A program made the position numbers and the translations under genes. The notes under the pieces were generated by a model. It saw only the letters and a list, made by a program, of their open reading frames with translations. It was not told the DNA's origin and did no database searches. A stretch of 53,323 nt of DNA, from assembly GCA_036985715.1 (NCBI GenBank), contig BTQE01000006.1, positions 1-53,323 on the forward strand. The letters run 5' to 3'. This document shows positions 25,641 to 34,288 of the stretch, piece after piece. The first letter of the stretch is position 1, and every line of letters begins with the position of its first letter. The stretch is from SMXL01 sp036985715. Its GTDB lineage: Bacteria > Bacteroidota > Rhodothermia > Rhodothermales > UBA10348.

Positions 25641-26819
25641 TCAGGCTACTCCGAGCGCCTGAGTGACCTTGTCGGCCGCCTCCTGGAATAGAACCGCCGT
25701 GAGTACATCGAGATCGCTATTGTTTAAAATGGCAACCCCTTCCTCGGCATTCGTTCCCTGGAGCCGAACGATCAAGGGCATATTGATTTCAACGTTCTTG
25801 GCCGCCTCGACGATCCCGGCAGCCACACGGTCACATCTCACAATGCCCCCAAAAATATTGACCAAGAGGGCTTTCACGTTCGGATCCTTGAGAATAATCC
25901 GAAACCCTGCTTCGACGGTTTCAGCGCTGGCGCCTCCACCCACATCCAGGAAATTAGCAGGATCCCCACCTGCAATCTTAATGATGTCCATCGTGGCCAT
26001 TGCAAGACCGGCGCCATTGACCATACACCCGACGTTGCCGTCCAATTTCACATAGTTCAAATCGTGCGCATCGGCTTCCACCTCCAGAGGGTCTTCTTCG
26101 TCGGTATCCCTCAATTTGGCCAGATCCGGATGACGGAAAAGTGCATTGTCATCCAGTGTAATTTTTGCATCAATCGCCAGGACATCGCCTTGCTCGGTTA
26201 GAACAAGAGGGTTGATTTCCGCCAGAGAGCAGTCGCTCTCTACGTAGGCGTTGTAAAGCGCGGCAATGAATTTAAGTGTCTTCTTGAATGGATCTCCGGA
26301 CAGGCCTAAGCCGAATACAAGTTCACGAAGCTGAAAACCTTGAAGCCCGACGAGGGGATCGATCCAGCACTTAAGAATTTTTTCGGGGGTCTTTTCAGCT
26401 ACGGTTTCTATCTCCACTCCCCCTTCTGTAGAAACCATAATGACAGGCATGTTCTTCTGCCGATCGAGCGTAATACCAACGTAGTATTCCTTCTCAATAT
26501 CAACTGCGTCTGCGATCAGGACCGCGCGGACCTTCTGTCCGTCCGGTCCTGTTTGATGCGTTGTCAGCATCATGCCCAAGATTTTCGAAGCGTGACCTCT
26601 AACCTCTTCGATTCCCTTGGCCAGCTTTACGCCTCCCCCCTTTCCTCTTCCTCCGGCGTGAATCTGGGCCTTCACCACGAAGAGATTCTTTCCGGACCGC
26701 GTCCCCATTTCCTCGGCGGCTGCGACTGCGCCATCCACCGTGTATGCTACTGTTCCGGGTTGCACGGCTACACCGTACCGCTGCAGAATTTCCTTCCCCT
26801 GATATTCGTGGACTTTCAT
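25641..26819 (-). CDS. sucC: succinyl-CoA ligase beta subunit
   Basis: The nucleotide-binding beta subunit of succinyl-CoA synthetase (TCA cycle, substrate-level phosphorylation), 392 residues. The N-terminal ATP-grasp domain begins MKVHEYQGKEILQRYGV, with VVKAQIHAGGRGKGGGVKL carrying the nucleotide-site residues. Further marks are EKEYYVGITLDR, SLAEINPLVLT, ALDAK-type motif AIDAKITLDDNALFRH, GCMVNGAGLAMATMDI, and the C-terminal CoA-ligase domain ANFLDVGGGAS, NIFGGIVRCD and VRLQGTNAEEG. AAGGAA lies about 10 nt before the ATG. The alpha subunit gene sucD, often adjacent, is not found here; its absence next door is common in Bacteroidota. The 78-nt spacer to the downstream ABC ATPase may permit read-through. 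Confidence 0.97.
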   Translation of the reverse strand: MKVHEYQGKEILQRYGVAVQPGTVAYTVDGAVAAAEEMGTRSGKNLFVVKAQIHAGGRGKGGGVKLAKGIEEVRGHASKILGMMLTTHQTGPDGQKVRAVLIADAVDIEKEYYVGITLDRQKNMPVIMVSTEGGVEIETVAEKTPEKILKCWIDPLVGLQGFQLRELVFGLGLSGDPFKKTLKFIAALYNAYVESDCSLAEINPLVLTEQGDVLAIDAKITLDDNALFRHPDLAKLRDTDEEDPLEVEADAHDLNYVKLDGNVGCMVNGAGLAMATMDIIKIAGGDPANFLDVGGGASAETVEAGFRIILKDPNVKALLVNIFGGIVRCDRVAAGIVEAAKNVEINMPLIVRLQGTNAEEGVAILNNSDLDVLTAVLFQEAADKVTQALGVA

Positions 26820-26979
26820 ACCCGTTTCCTTACGTACCTTATGACGGGCCGAAAACTACGCTCTCTTGCAGCATAATGCTGCTTTCAACCCTCTGATTCG
26901 TTCATCTTCGTCGATTCTTTGGTTCTTTGTTGCTCCTAAATGCCAGCGAAAAAAGGGCGCAATAGAGCCCTCTCCGTTC
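26820..26979. promoter_or_regulatory. divergent promoter region, sucC / lpt permease
   Basis: These 160 nt lie between the sucC start and the GTG chosen for the permease, which read in opposite directions. Both promoters must be here or slightly upstream. I see no clear boxes. The plus-strand frame of the permease is open through most of the region but shows no membrane-protein character before the GTG. Confidence 0.4.
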
Positions 26980-28065
26980 GTGACCAAGTTTGATTTACAC
27001 ATCGCGCAGCGACTAATTGGAGGATACCTCGCCCTTCTTGGCGGCCTGATCGTTTTTTTCATCGTCCTGCACTACGTCGAATATATCGACGATTTTCTTG
27101 ATAGAGGCGCCGAGACTCGGGATGTATTTCTGGTCTATTACCCGAATTATGTGCCTGAAATCATCCGTCTGGTTTCACCGCTTGCATTTTTTATCTCTGC
27201 CATTTATCTGACCGGAAGACTTGCGCAGAAACTCGAGCTCTCGACCCTACAAACGTCCGGCGTCTCTCTGTACCGGTTGTTGGTACCCTACGTCGTTATC
27301 GGCCTGTTCGTCACGGGTTTCATGTTCTGGTTCAACGGTTGGGTCGTTCCTGAGACGAACCGGGTCCGAATTCAGTTTGAACAGGATTATACCAAGGATG
27401 CCTCCAGTCGAATTGACTACAGCAATATTCATCGACAAAACAGACCGGGAAGTATCCTCAGTGTCGGTTTCTTCGACCAGGCAAGAGAAACCGCCACAAC
27501 GGTAGCGTTGCACACGTTTGACGAAGAGCAGCGTCTCATAGAACGTATTGATGCCGTTCGAATGCTCTGGGTCGATTCGACGAGCCAATGGCAATTTATC
27601 GATCCCATTATCAGAACGTTTTCCATCGACGGGATCGAATCACGAAGAGTTGTCGAGGTCCTTGACACCACGCTGACCATTTTTCCCCGGGATCTTGCGC
27701 GAACAGAAGGAGACATGGATGCGATGACCATCGACGAAGGCAGAGAATATATCGACGAGTTGAAACGATCCGGTGCGAGTAGAATTGGAATCCCACTCGT
27801 TCTCTACTACAGCAAATTCTCTTATCCTTTCGCGAACTTGATCCTGGTTATTCTCGGCGTACCTCTTTCATCCGTGCGTCGTCGGGGCGGACAAGCGATA
27901 CTTCTGGGAACCGGATTGTTTGTTGCCTTCGCGTATCTATCGGTGATCAAAATCATCGAGCCGTTTGGCTATACGGGCTCTCTGTCTCCGGTTATGGCAT
28001 CGTGGCTTCCACACGTCCTGTTCGTGTTTGTCGCCGCGATCATCCTCTGGAGGGTTCGCAAATAG
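26980..28065 (+). CDS. LptF/LptG family permease (YjgP/YjgQ)
   Basis: Inner-membrane permease subunit of the LPS export ABC transporter, which pushes LPS into the periplasmic Lpt bridge. The GTG start at 26980 gives 361 residues, the normal length, and begins TKFDLHIAQRLIGGYLALL as the family does; the frame extends 38 codons up without homology. Membrane segments: about residues 12-32, 60-80, 100-125 before the periplasmic beta-jellyroll, and three more at about 270-355 (FANLILVILGVPLSS, GQAILLGTGLFVAFAYLSV, LPHVLFVFVAAIILWRVRK). RLAQKLELSTLQTSGVSLYRLL is the coupling-helix region typical of YjgP/YjgQ. Bacteroidota usually carry two such genes; only one is here. LptD at 21347 is the other Lpt component in the window. 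I do not choose between LptF and LptG. Confidence 0.93.
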   Translation: MTKFDLHIAQRLIGGYLALLGGLIVFFIVLHYVEYIDDFLDRGAETRDVFLVYYPNYVPEIIRLVSPLAFFISAIYLTGRLAQKLELSTLQTSGVSLYRLLVPYVVIGLFVTGFMFWFNGWVVPETNRVRIQFEQDYTKDASSRIDYSNIHRQNRPGSILSVGFFDQARETATTVALHTFDEEQRLIERIDAVRMLWVDSTSQWQFIDPIIRTFSIDGIESRRVVEVLDTTLTIFPRDLARTEGDMDAMTIDEGREYIDELKRSGASRIGIPLVLYYSKFSYPFANLILVILGVPLSSVRRRGGQAILLGTGLFVAFAYLSVIKIIEPFGYTGSLSPVMASWLPHVLFVFVAAIILWRVRK

Positions 28066-28093
28066 GCTTCGAAGATCGTCTACAGTCGAGCTG

Positions 28094-28429
28094 TCAGGCT
28101 TCTCCGCCCGGTATGCCGAAGTGAACGGCCGGGCCTGGCGACGGTGAATCTTCGATCTCTCCGTGTGCTCGCTCGTATCGATCAATATTATCGGAGAGCG
28201 CACGCAATAGTCGCTTTGCATGAGGTGGGCTTACGATGATTCGACTCTTCACGCGGGCTTTCGGAACACCGGGCATCACGCGTATAAAATCAAGAATGAA
28301 CTCCTCTGAAGAATGTGCCAGCATTACGAGATTGGAGTATACCCCCTCGGCAACTTCTTCCGTCAGTTCAATATTAAGTTGTTGTGCCTCTTTCTGGGCG
28401 TCGTTTCGGGCGTCATTTCCATTCTTCAT
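28094..28429 (-). CDS. DUF3467 protein
   Basis: A 111-residue protein of the DUF3467 family. The body QLNIELTEEVAEGVYSNL, then VMLAHSSEEFILDFIRVMPG, AKVKSRIIVSP-like ARVKSRIIVSPPHAKRLL and ALSDNIDRYERAHGEI is the complete family domain at about residues 14-92; it is followed by a Pro/Gly-rich tail. Function is unknown. The start is the ATG at 28429, which follows the cbs stop by 25 nt. The open frame runs on upstream inside cbs, but that part is only the other-frame reading of cbs. Same-strand closeness suggests co-transcription with cbs. The N-terminal NGNDARNDAQKEAQ stretch is low-complexity and unlikely to be structured. Confidence 0.87.
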   Translation of the reverse strand: MKNGNDARNDAQKEAQQLNIELTEEVAEGVYSNLVMLAHSSEEFILDFIRVMPGVPKARVKSRIIVSPPHAKRLLRALSDNIDRYERAHGEIEDSPSPGPAVHFGIPGGEA

Positions 28430-28451
28430 TTCAAGAGCCAATTTATGAACT

Positions 28452-28487
28452 GATTTAGGAGTCGAGTTTGGAGTCAATTTTAGAATC
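28452..28487 (-). repeat. three 12-nt tandem units spanning the cbs stop codon
   Basis: Read on the minus strand the units are GATTCTAAAATT, GACTCCAAACTC and GACTCCTAAATC. Two encode Asp-Ser-Lys-Ile and Asp-Ser-Lys-Leu, and the third ends the gene because its AAA position has become TAA. Unit gain or loss would change the C-terminal tail length without shifting frame. Confidence 0.75.
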
Positions 28488-29894
28488 AATACCGTTCTGA
28501 CCGGAGAGCATCCTCTTCGAAAGAATGCCAATCAAATCGATCTTAGTAATGATATCGAATTCGTTCTTCGCTTCTCGTTCAACGAGTACAGCCCCAGGTG
28601 GAGAACTCAGTCTCTCAACCAGTTGCTGTAAATGCATGCTTTGAGGTACGATGGGTGGAGGTTCGCCCATGGCGGTTGCCACCGTCTCGATTCGAGCCTC
28701 AGGATTATCGATGAGATGATTTAACACGTCTGATTCCGTAATGCTTCCAACGACCTCGCCGTCCTTAGTGACGGGCAGTTGGGAAATCCCGTGTTCCATC
28801 ATGATATCTGCGGCCATGCCCAAGACCTCGTCGGGGGATATCGAAACGACGGCGGCTCTTGTGGGCCGTTCAGTTAATATGTCTGCAAGAGAGAGATCCG
28901 GGGTGTTTTCAATAAATCCGTGGTCTCTCATCCATACATCATTGTACGTCTTGGACAAATATCTGAATCCGGAATCCGGAAGCAGAACCACGATTACATC
29001 GTCTTGAGTTAAGTTGTCGTGATGATCGGTGATCCACTGAAGGGCGCCCTTCATGGCCATACCACTGGACTGACCCACGAATAATCCCTCTTCTTTGGCA
29101 AGCCTCCTCGTGAAAAGCATAGAGTCCTTATCCGTCACACGAACGAAGTCGTCGATCAGATCGAAATCCATATTTCCAGCAAGGATATCTTCTCCAACCC
29201 CTTCAGTCACGTATGGATAGATCTGCGTCTCATCGAATTCCCGCGTAAAAAAATACTTGAAGTAAACAGAACCATAAGGATCGACGCCGATCACCTTGAT
29301 ATCAGGATTTTTTTCTTTGAGATACTTGGCCGTGCCGCTAATCGTCCCCCCGGTTCCGGATGTGGCAATAAAGTGCGTAATCTTTCCCTCTGTTTGCTCC
29401 CAGAGCTCAGGGCCGGTGCTCTCGTAGTGAGCTATTGTGTTCGCCGGATTGTCGTATTGATTCAGGTAGACAGAATTAGGTATCTCCTCTGCTAGACGCT
29501 TCGCGACGGAGTAATAGGATCGAGGATCTTCCGGTTCTACATTGGTCGGACAGACAAGCACTTCCGCACCAAGCGCTCTCAGCATATCAGCCTTTTCTGG
29601 ACTCTGTTTATCGGTCGTAGTGAAAATACACCTATATCCTCCAGTAATAGCCGCTAGAGCCACACCAGCACCGGTATTCCCGCTGGTTCCTTCGATGATG
29701 GTTCCGCCAGGCTTCAGAGTGCCCTCCCTCTCGGCCGCCTCCACCATGGCCAATCCGATCCGATCTTTGACAGATGCAGCAGGATTAAAAAATTCGAGTT
29801 TTACCAAAACCGTCAGATCGGGCCACGGTGCTACTTTGTTCACCCTGACGAGTGGAGTTCTGCCGATTGTATCGAGAATGCTCTCGTGCCACAT
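28455..29894 (-). CDS. cbs: cystathionine beta-synthase
   Basis: PLP enzyme of the cysteine-synthase superfamily joined to a CBS-domain pair, 479 residues; it should condense serine (or an activated serine) with homocysteine, or make cysteine or H2S. ILDTIGRTPLVRVNKV opens the catalytic domain, NPAASVKDRI carries the PLP lysine at residue 43, EGTSGNTG is the substrate loop, and TSGTGGTISGTAKYLKE binds the PLP phosphate. VIVVLLPDSGFRYLSK closes the catalytic part near residue 315. Two CBS motifs follow at about 345-460 (VLGMAADIMMEHGISQLPV; VLVEREAKNEFDIITKIDL). CBS pairs usually bind adenosyl ligands and regulate activity. The last residues, IDSKIDSKLDS, come from a 12-nt tandem repeat. DUF3467 follows 25 nt later. 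Confidence 0.94.
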   Translation of the reverse strand: MWHESILDTIGRTPLVRVNKVAPWPDLTVLVKLEFFNPAASVKDRIGLAMVEAAEREGTLKPGGTIIEGTSGNTGAGVALAAITGGYRCIFTTTDKQSPEKADMLRALGAEVLVCPTNVEPEDPRSYYSVAKRLAEEIPNSVYLNQYDNPANTIAHYESTGPELWEQTEGKITHFIATSGTGGTISGTAKYLKEKNPDIKVIGVDPYGSVYFKYFFTREFDETQIYPYVTEGVGEDILAGNMDFDLIDDFVRVTDKDSMLFTRRLAKEEGLFVGQSSGMAMKGALQWITDHHDNLTQDDVIVVLLPDSGFRYLSKTYNDVWMRDHGFIENTPDLSLADILTERPTRAAVVSISPDEVLGMAADIMMEHGISQLPVTKDGEVVGSITESDVLNHLIDNPEARIETVATAMGEPPPIVPQSMHLQQLVERLSSPPGAVLVEREAKNEFDIITKIDLIGILSKRMLSGQNGIDSKIDSKLDS

Positions 29895-30115
29895 AAGGGG
29901 ATGTTGATTTTGCTATATTTCGCCCGAGCTACGCGCGTTCGGATGCAAAAAACGGCCGAAATGACCAGATTGGTTTCATGCCGGACTTATTTGCGTTAAA
30001 TGTACGGTATCGCCCAAGTCGGGTTCTCTCTTGAGGTAGTGAATCGGACGAGAATATTGAAGGCGAGCCAGGAATTCTTCGCGTCAATAGCTTTCAAAGA
30101 ACAAGATCGACATTC
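29895..30115. promoter_or_regulatory. divergent region, cbs / histidine kinase
   Basis: These 221 nt separate the divergent cbs and hybrid kinase genes. An A+T-rich stretch at about 29904-29920 (TTGATTTTGCTATATTTC) sits close to the cbs start and may be part of its promoter on the minus strand. No operator-like symmetry is evident. Confidence 0.35.
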
Positions 30116-31564
30116 ATGTCAGACGCTCAACAGTCAGTCGCCACCGTCGAGCCGGAAATACTGGTTTCCTCGTGCACGGCGAGCGGTGAAGTTCTTTTTC
30201 GAAATAAGGCCTGGAAGCGAGCACTGGGTAGCAAGAAGGGTCTTTGGACCAAGCTCCTTGACGATGACAAAGAAATTGCAGGCCAAAACTTTAAGGAAGC
30301 CGCAAGTGGTTCTTTGATCACCAACGCCGTTTTCATGCTGAGTCGAGCTGAAAGGGATTTACCTTTGCCCGTCCTGCTCAACTTCATTCCTATAATCGCT
30401 CCTGGTACCGATTCTGATAACGGAAGTCGCTTGATTGTGATCACAGGGGAAATCCTGGCTGAACCCGAAAGCTGGACGGAGAATCAGACCGAGAAACATC
30501 GTATGGAAACGCTCGGCCGGATGACCATGGGAATCGCCCATGATTTCAACAATCTCTTGAGCGGAATACTTGGACATATTGCGCTCGCCAAGTCCGGCTC
30601 TGAAATTCCCGAATCACTGAATGAACACATTCTCACGATCGAAAAAGCCGCCAACGACGGGGCTGCCCTCGTGGACAAGATTCAGCGGTACATACGACAA
30701 GAGAAGCAGGCATCTTTCGAGATTCTCGATCTCACGAGTCTCATTCAGGATTGTGTCATCCTTACAAAACCGTACTGGTATAACGAACCACGCAGGCAAG
30801 GAATCTCCATTGACCTAGTCTATGAATCGGGTGAACTCCCGCCGATCCTCGGGTCGGCTGCTGAGCTTCGAGATGTGTTCGTCAACCTGATTCTAAACGC
30901 GGTTCAGGCCCTTCCGGAAAGTGGCAAAATCAACATCTCAACGAGCTGTTCAAACGACGAAATTCTGGTCCTCATCGAGGATTCCGGGACGGGCATGAGT
31001 CAGGTTGTTCGTGAACGCATTTTCGAACCACTGTTCACGACGAAGGGAGGCCGCGGATCCGGGATGGGACTGGCAGTTGCCTTCGGTGTGATGCAGGAAC
31101 ATGAAGGAACTATCGAAGTGGAGTCAGAGCTTTCTTCCGGAACGACGTTTACGCTGTCCTTCCCGATCAGTACCGGGCAATCCGATGGCCGTGCCGATTC
31201 ATTTAGAGATGCTTCCTTCGAGCCCGTTTCGGTTCTGGTTGTGGATGACGAGGATATGGTCCGAAAAGTGATTGATCGACTGTTAACGCTTCGCGGGCAC
31301 GCGGTGTCCTCCGTTCCATCCGGCCTTGACGCCCTCGACGAACTGGAATCTCGTGCGTTTGACGTGGTCATTTCGGATCAGGGCATGCCTGAAATGAGTG
31401 GACGAGAATTGGCCCGGAAAATACGCGGCCTGTACCCTACTCTACCCGTGATCTTATTAACCGGAGATACCGACTTGAATGTTGATTCGAATGACATCGC
31501 GCTGGTTGTGTCAAAACCCTTTCAGGCCAACGATCTGGAAGAAGCTATTCGTGCTGTAGCGTAG
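30116..31564 (+). CDS. hybrid sensor histidine kinase with C-terminal receiver
   Basis: A 482-residue signalling protein with no membrane segment, so probably cytosolic. Residues 1-115 form a PAS-like input domain (SCTASGEVLFRNKAWKRALG). The dimerisation/phosphoacceptor box is GRMTMGIAHDFNNLLSGILG with His142. The ATPase domain has the N-box VNLILNAVQALPESG, the G1 box EDSGTGMS, an F-box IFEPLFTTK and the G2 box GRGSGMGLAV. From about residue 360 there is a receiver domain: VLVVDDEDMVRK, phosphoacceptor Asp near 420 in VVISDQGMPEMSG, and the conserved Lys of VVSKPF. Kinases with AHDFNNLL boxes usually carry a fused receiver as here. No response regulator, HPt or output gene adjoins it, so its target is unknown. 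The lon gene follows on the same strand. Confidence 0.94.
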   Translation: MSDAQQSVATVEPEILVSSCTASGEVLFRNKAWKRALGSKKGLWTKLLDDDKEIAGQNFKEAASGSLITNAVFMLSRAERDLPLPVLLNFIPIIAPGTDSDNGSRLIVITGEILAEPESWTENQTEKHRMETLGRMTMGIAHDFNNLLSGILGHIALAKSGSEIPESLNEHILTIEKAANDGAALVDKIQRYIRQEKQASFEILDLTSLIQDCVILTKPYWYNEPRRQGISIDLVYESGELPPILGSAAELRDVFVNLILNAVQALPESGKINISTSCSNDEILVLIEDSGTGMSQVVRERIFEPLFTTKGGRGSGMGLAVAFGVMQEHEGTIEVESELSSGTTFTLSFPISTGQSDGRADSFRDASFEPVSVLVVDDEDMVRKVIDRLLTLRGHAVSSVPSGLDALDELESRAFDVVISDQGMPEMSGRELARKIRGLYPTLPVILLTGDTDLNVDSNDIALVVSKPFQANDLEEAIRAVA

Positions 31565-31590
31565 AACATTCCACGGAGAATCGGACACTT

Positions 31591-31656
31591 TGTCACGAAA
31601 AATGCTTTGGCCTGGTTTTTGAACTTTAATAATACTGTCACGCTGGCCTGCTTTTT
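31591..31656 (+). repeat. duplicated module upstream of lon
   Basis: Two elements occur twice in the same order: TGTCACG (31591-31597 and 31636-31642) and GGCCTG followed by a base and TTTTT (31609-31620 and 31645-31656). The spacing between the two elements is 11 nt in the first copy and 2 nt in the second. No gene covers the region. Confidence 0.6.
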
Positions 31657-31674
31657 ATCCAAGAACCGGCAAAC

Positions 31675-31693
31675 CAGACAACCATTTTGTCTG
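31675..31693. promoter_or_regulatory. inverted repeat upstream of lon, possible operator
   Basis: CAGACAA and TTGTCTG form a perfect 7-bp inverted repeat with a 5-nt spacer. It ends 56 nt before the preferred lon start (ATG 31750). The size and position fit a repressor operator or a leader hairpin. It does not match the CIRCE heat-shock sequence. Confidence 0.5.
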
Positions 31694-31749
31694 TCGGGTG
31701 TACTCGACTGGCAATGAACTTCCTATCTATAGTTACTGGCATTTGGTAT

Positions 31750-34260
31750 ATGATTCAGGATCCCTTTCTGCTCATTGATGATGATGATCTGGAACAGGCC
31801 ATTCCGCTTCCGACGGCGGATGAAGAAAAAGAAATGAGCATGTCCGATGTGCCGGATAGTCTTCCCATTCTGGCGCTTCGGAATACGGTCCTCTTTCCCG
31901 GTGTTGTGTTGCCCATCACGGTAGGTCGCGACACGTCACTGCGCCTTGTCAAGGATGCCTTCGGTGATGATCGACTAATCGGAGTCGTTGCCCAGCGGCG
32001 CGCTGAAGTAGAAGACCCCGAGCCCTCAGACCTGTATGGGAATGGTTGCGTTGCGACGATTCTAAAGCTGATCAAAATGCCCGACGGCTCGAAATCGATT
32101 GTGATTCAGGGAAAGCGGAGATTCACAATCAATGAGTTTGTTGCTACGGAGCCATACTTCACTGCAACGGTAGAGCCCGTTGTCGAGGACTTGCAGGTCG
32201 AGGGCGTAGAAATTCAGGCTCGAATCCGCTCGGTCAAAGAGCTTGCGGTCCAGATTGTAAACCTTTCACCCAATCTGCCGAGTGAAGCTGCGTATGCCAT
32301 TCAGAATATCGATTCGCCAACTTTTCTGATCCATTTCATTGCGTCGAATCTACAGATAGATGTTGACGATAAACAGAAATTGCTGGAGACGCTGCCCCTG
32401 ATAGACCGCGCTGAACAAGTGATGAACCACTTGAATCAGGAATTGCAGGTCTTACAGTTGTCTGAAGAAATTCGGAGTCGCGTAAAGACCGACGTTGACC
32501 AGCAGCAACGCGAATACTTGCTTCGTCAACAGTTGAAAGCCATTCAAGACGAGCTGGGAGAAAGTGAAGGCACAGCCGGCGAGGTTCGCGACCTGCGCGA
32601 ACGCGGTGACAAGAAGTCCCTCCCCGAACACGTTCGCGAAGCATTTACAAAAGAATTGGAAAAACTGGCCCGCTCGAATCCGGCATCTCCAGACTATGCC
32701 GTCACGCGTAACTACGTCGATTGGATCCTGGACGTACCCTGGCAGGAGTACTCTAAAGACCAACTCGACTTGAAGCGCGCCGCTAAGATTCTGAACGAGG
32801 ACCACTATGGATTGGAACAGGTCAAGCAGAGAATCCTCGAGTACCTGGCCGTTCTCAAGTTAAAGGGCGATATGAAGGCCCCGATTCTCTGCTTTTATGG
32901 TCCTCCGGGCGTAGGAAAGACGAGCCTGGGAAAGAGTATCGCTCGAGCGTTGGATCGTAAATTTGTGCGGATGAGCCTGGGTGGAATCCGTGATGAAGCT
33001 GAAATTCGAGGCCATCGGCGGACCTACGTTGGCGCATTGCCTGGAAGAATCATTCAGGGAATGAAGAAGGCCGGAACAGCCAATCCGGTTTTCATGCTGG
33101 ATGAAGTCGATAAACTCGGATCCGATTTTCGTGGAGATCCGTCTTCAGCATTGCTGGAAGTACTCGATCCGGAGCAAAACAATACATTCAATGACCACTA
33201 TTTGGAGCTGGATTGCGATCTGTCAAATGTGCTGTTTATCGCCACCGCGAATTACCTTGATATGATTCCGGCCCCTCTTCGGGATCGGATGGAAGTCATC
33301 GAGATCAATGGCTATACTCAGTACGAGAAGCTCCGTATTGCCAAACAGTTTCTGCTTCCGAGACAGATTGAACGAAATGGCCTGAACAAAAAGCAGTTTT
33401 CGCTTTCCAACAACGCCATTCGTCTGATTGTCGACGGCTACACGAGAGAATCCGGTGTCAGGCAACTGGAGAGAACCATTGGTTCCGTCGCCAGGGGTGT
33501 TGCCAAGAAGATTGCAATGGGTGAGTCCGACGGAGAGGATGTTCAGGAAACTGATATTGAGGAATACCTGAAAGCGCGCAAATTCTTCTCGGATAGCGCC
33601 GAACGGACACAGGTACCAGGTGTCGCTACCGGTCTGGCGTGGACGCCCGTGGGTGGCGACATTTTGTTTATCGAAGCGTCCGTCTCGAGAGGAACCGGCC
33701 GTCTGATATTGACAGGACAGCTCGGCGACGTCATGAAGGAATCGGCTCAGGCCGCCCTCTCCTATGTGAAAGCAAATGCATCCGATTGGGGCATTCCCAT
33801 CGCCGCGTTCAAGTATTGGGACCTGCATGTTCACGTTCCAGCCGGTGCCGTCCCAAAAGACGGTCCTTCGGCCGGCGTGGCTTTGCTTTCAGCGTTGATC
33901 TCGATTTATACGCAGCGTCGGGTTCGCAACAATGTTGCCATGACCGGCGAGATTACGCTTCGAGGTCTGATTTTGCCTGTGGGAGGCATCAAAGAGAAGG
34001 TGCTTGCAGCAAAACGAGCGGGCATTAAAAAGGTATTTCTTCCCGAAAGGAATCAGAAAGACGTAGAAGAAATTAAATCCTCTGCGCTTCGGGGCGTGAA
34101 AATCGAATACACCAAACGGATGAACGAGATTATCGATCTGGTGTTGGAAAAACGGCCCGTAAAGAATCCGACCCTCCTATTTGCGGTCCCCGACTCCGAG
34201 CGTCGGCTGGATAATGTCAACGGCGTTTCGGAGGTGAATAGAAGAAGCGCGACCACCTGA
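31750..34260 (+). CDS. lon: ATP-dependent protease Lon
   Basis: Cytoplasmic AAA+ serine protease that removes misfolded and short-lived regulatory proteins. The N domain begins SLPILALRNTVLFPGVVLPI; the ATPase module has Walker A GPPGVGKTSLGKS and Walker B VFMLDEVDKL; the peptidase domain contains the catalytic Ser in PKDGPSAGVALLSAL (near residue 707) and Lys in VGGIKEKVLAAKRAG. I place the start at the ATG at 31750 (836 residues, beginning MIQDPFLLIDDDDL, an acidic leader common in Bacteroidota Lon). ATG 31714 and TTG 31687 are open alternatives, but the latter falls inside the inverted repeat. Upstream repeats may regulate it. The stop lies 28 nt from the convergent small-protein gene. Confidence 0.96.
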   Translation: MIQDPFLLIDDDDLEQAIPLPTADEEKEMSMSDVPDSLPILALRNTVLFPGVVLPITVGRDTSLRLVKDAFGDDRLIGVVAQRRAEVEDPEPSDLYGNGCVATILKLIKMPDGSKSIVIQGKRRFTINEFVATEPYFTATVEPVVEDLQVEGVEIQARIRSVKELAVQIVNLSPNLPSEAAYAIQNIDSPTFLIHFIASNLQIDVDDKQKLLETLPLIDRAEQVMNHLNQELQVLQLSEEIRSRVKTDVDQQQREYLLRQQLKAIQDELGESEGTAGEVRDLRERGDKKSLPEHVREAFTKELEKLARSNPASPDYAVTRNYVDWILDVPWQEYSKDQLDLKRAAKILNEDHYGLEQVKQRILEYLAVLKLKGDMKAPILCFYGPPGVGKTSLGKSIARALDRKFVRMSLGGIRDEAEIRGHRRTYVGALPGRIIQGMKKAGTANPVFMLDEVDKLGSDFRGDPSSALLEVLDPEQNNTFNDHYLELDCDLSNVLFIATANYLDMIPAPLRDRMEVIEINGYTQYEKLRIAKQFLLPRQIERNGLNKKQFSLSNNAIRLIVDGYTRESGVRQLERTIGSVARGVAKKIAMGESDGEDVQETDIEEYLKARKFFSDSAERTQVPGVATGLAWTPVGGDILFIEASVSRGTGRLILTGQLGDVMKESAQAALSYVKANASDWGIPIAAFKYWDLHVHVPAGAVPKDGPSAGVALLSALISIYTQRRVRNNVAMTGEITLRGLILPVGGIKEKVLAAKRAGIKKVFLPERNQKDVEEIKSSALRGVKIEYTKRMNEIIDLVLEKRPVKNPTLLFAVPDSERRLDNVNGVSEVNRRSATT

Positions 34261-34288
34261 AAAATCCGTGTTGTAAAGTAGCGTAGAT

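Noticed and set aside
26866..26979. A 38-residue N-terminal extension of the Lpt permease
   Set aside because: It lacks membrane-protein character; the GTG at 26980 begins exactly where family members do.
28430..28531. An extended start for the DUF3467 protein inside cbs
   Set aside because: That part is the other-frame reading of the cbs 3' end; the ATG at 28429 lies just after the cbs stop.
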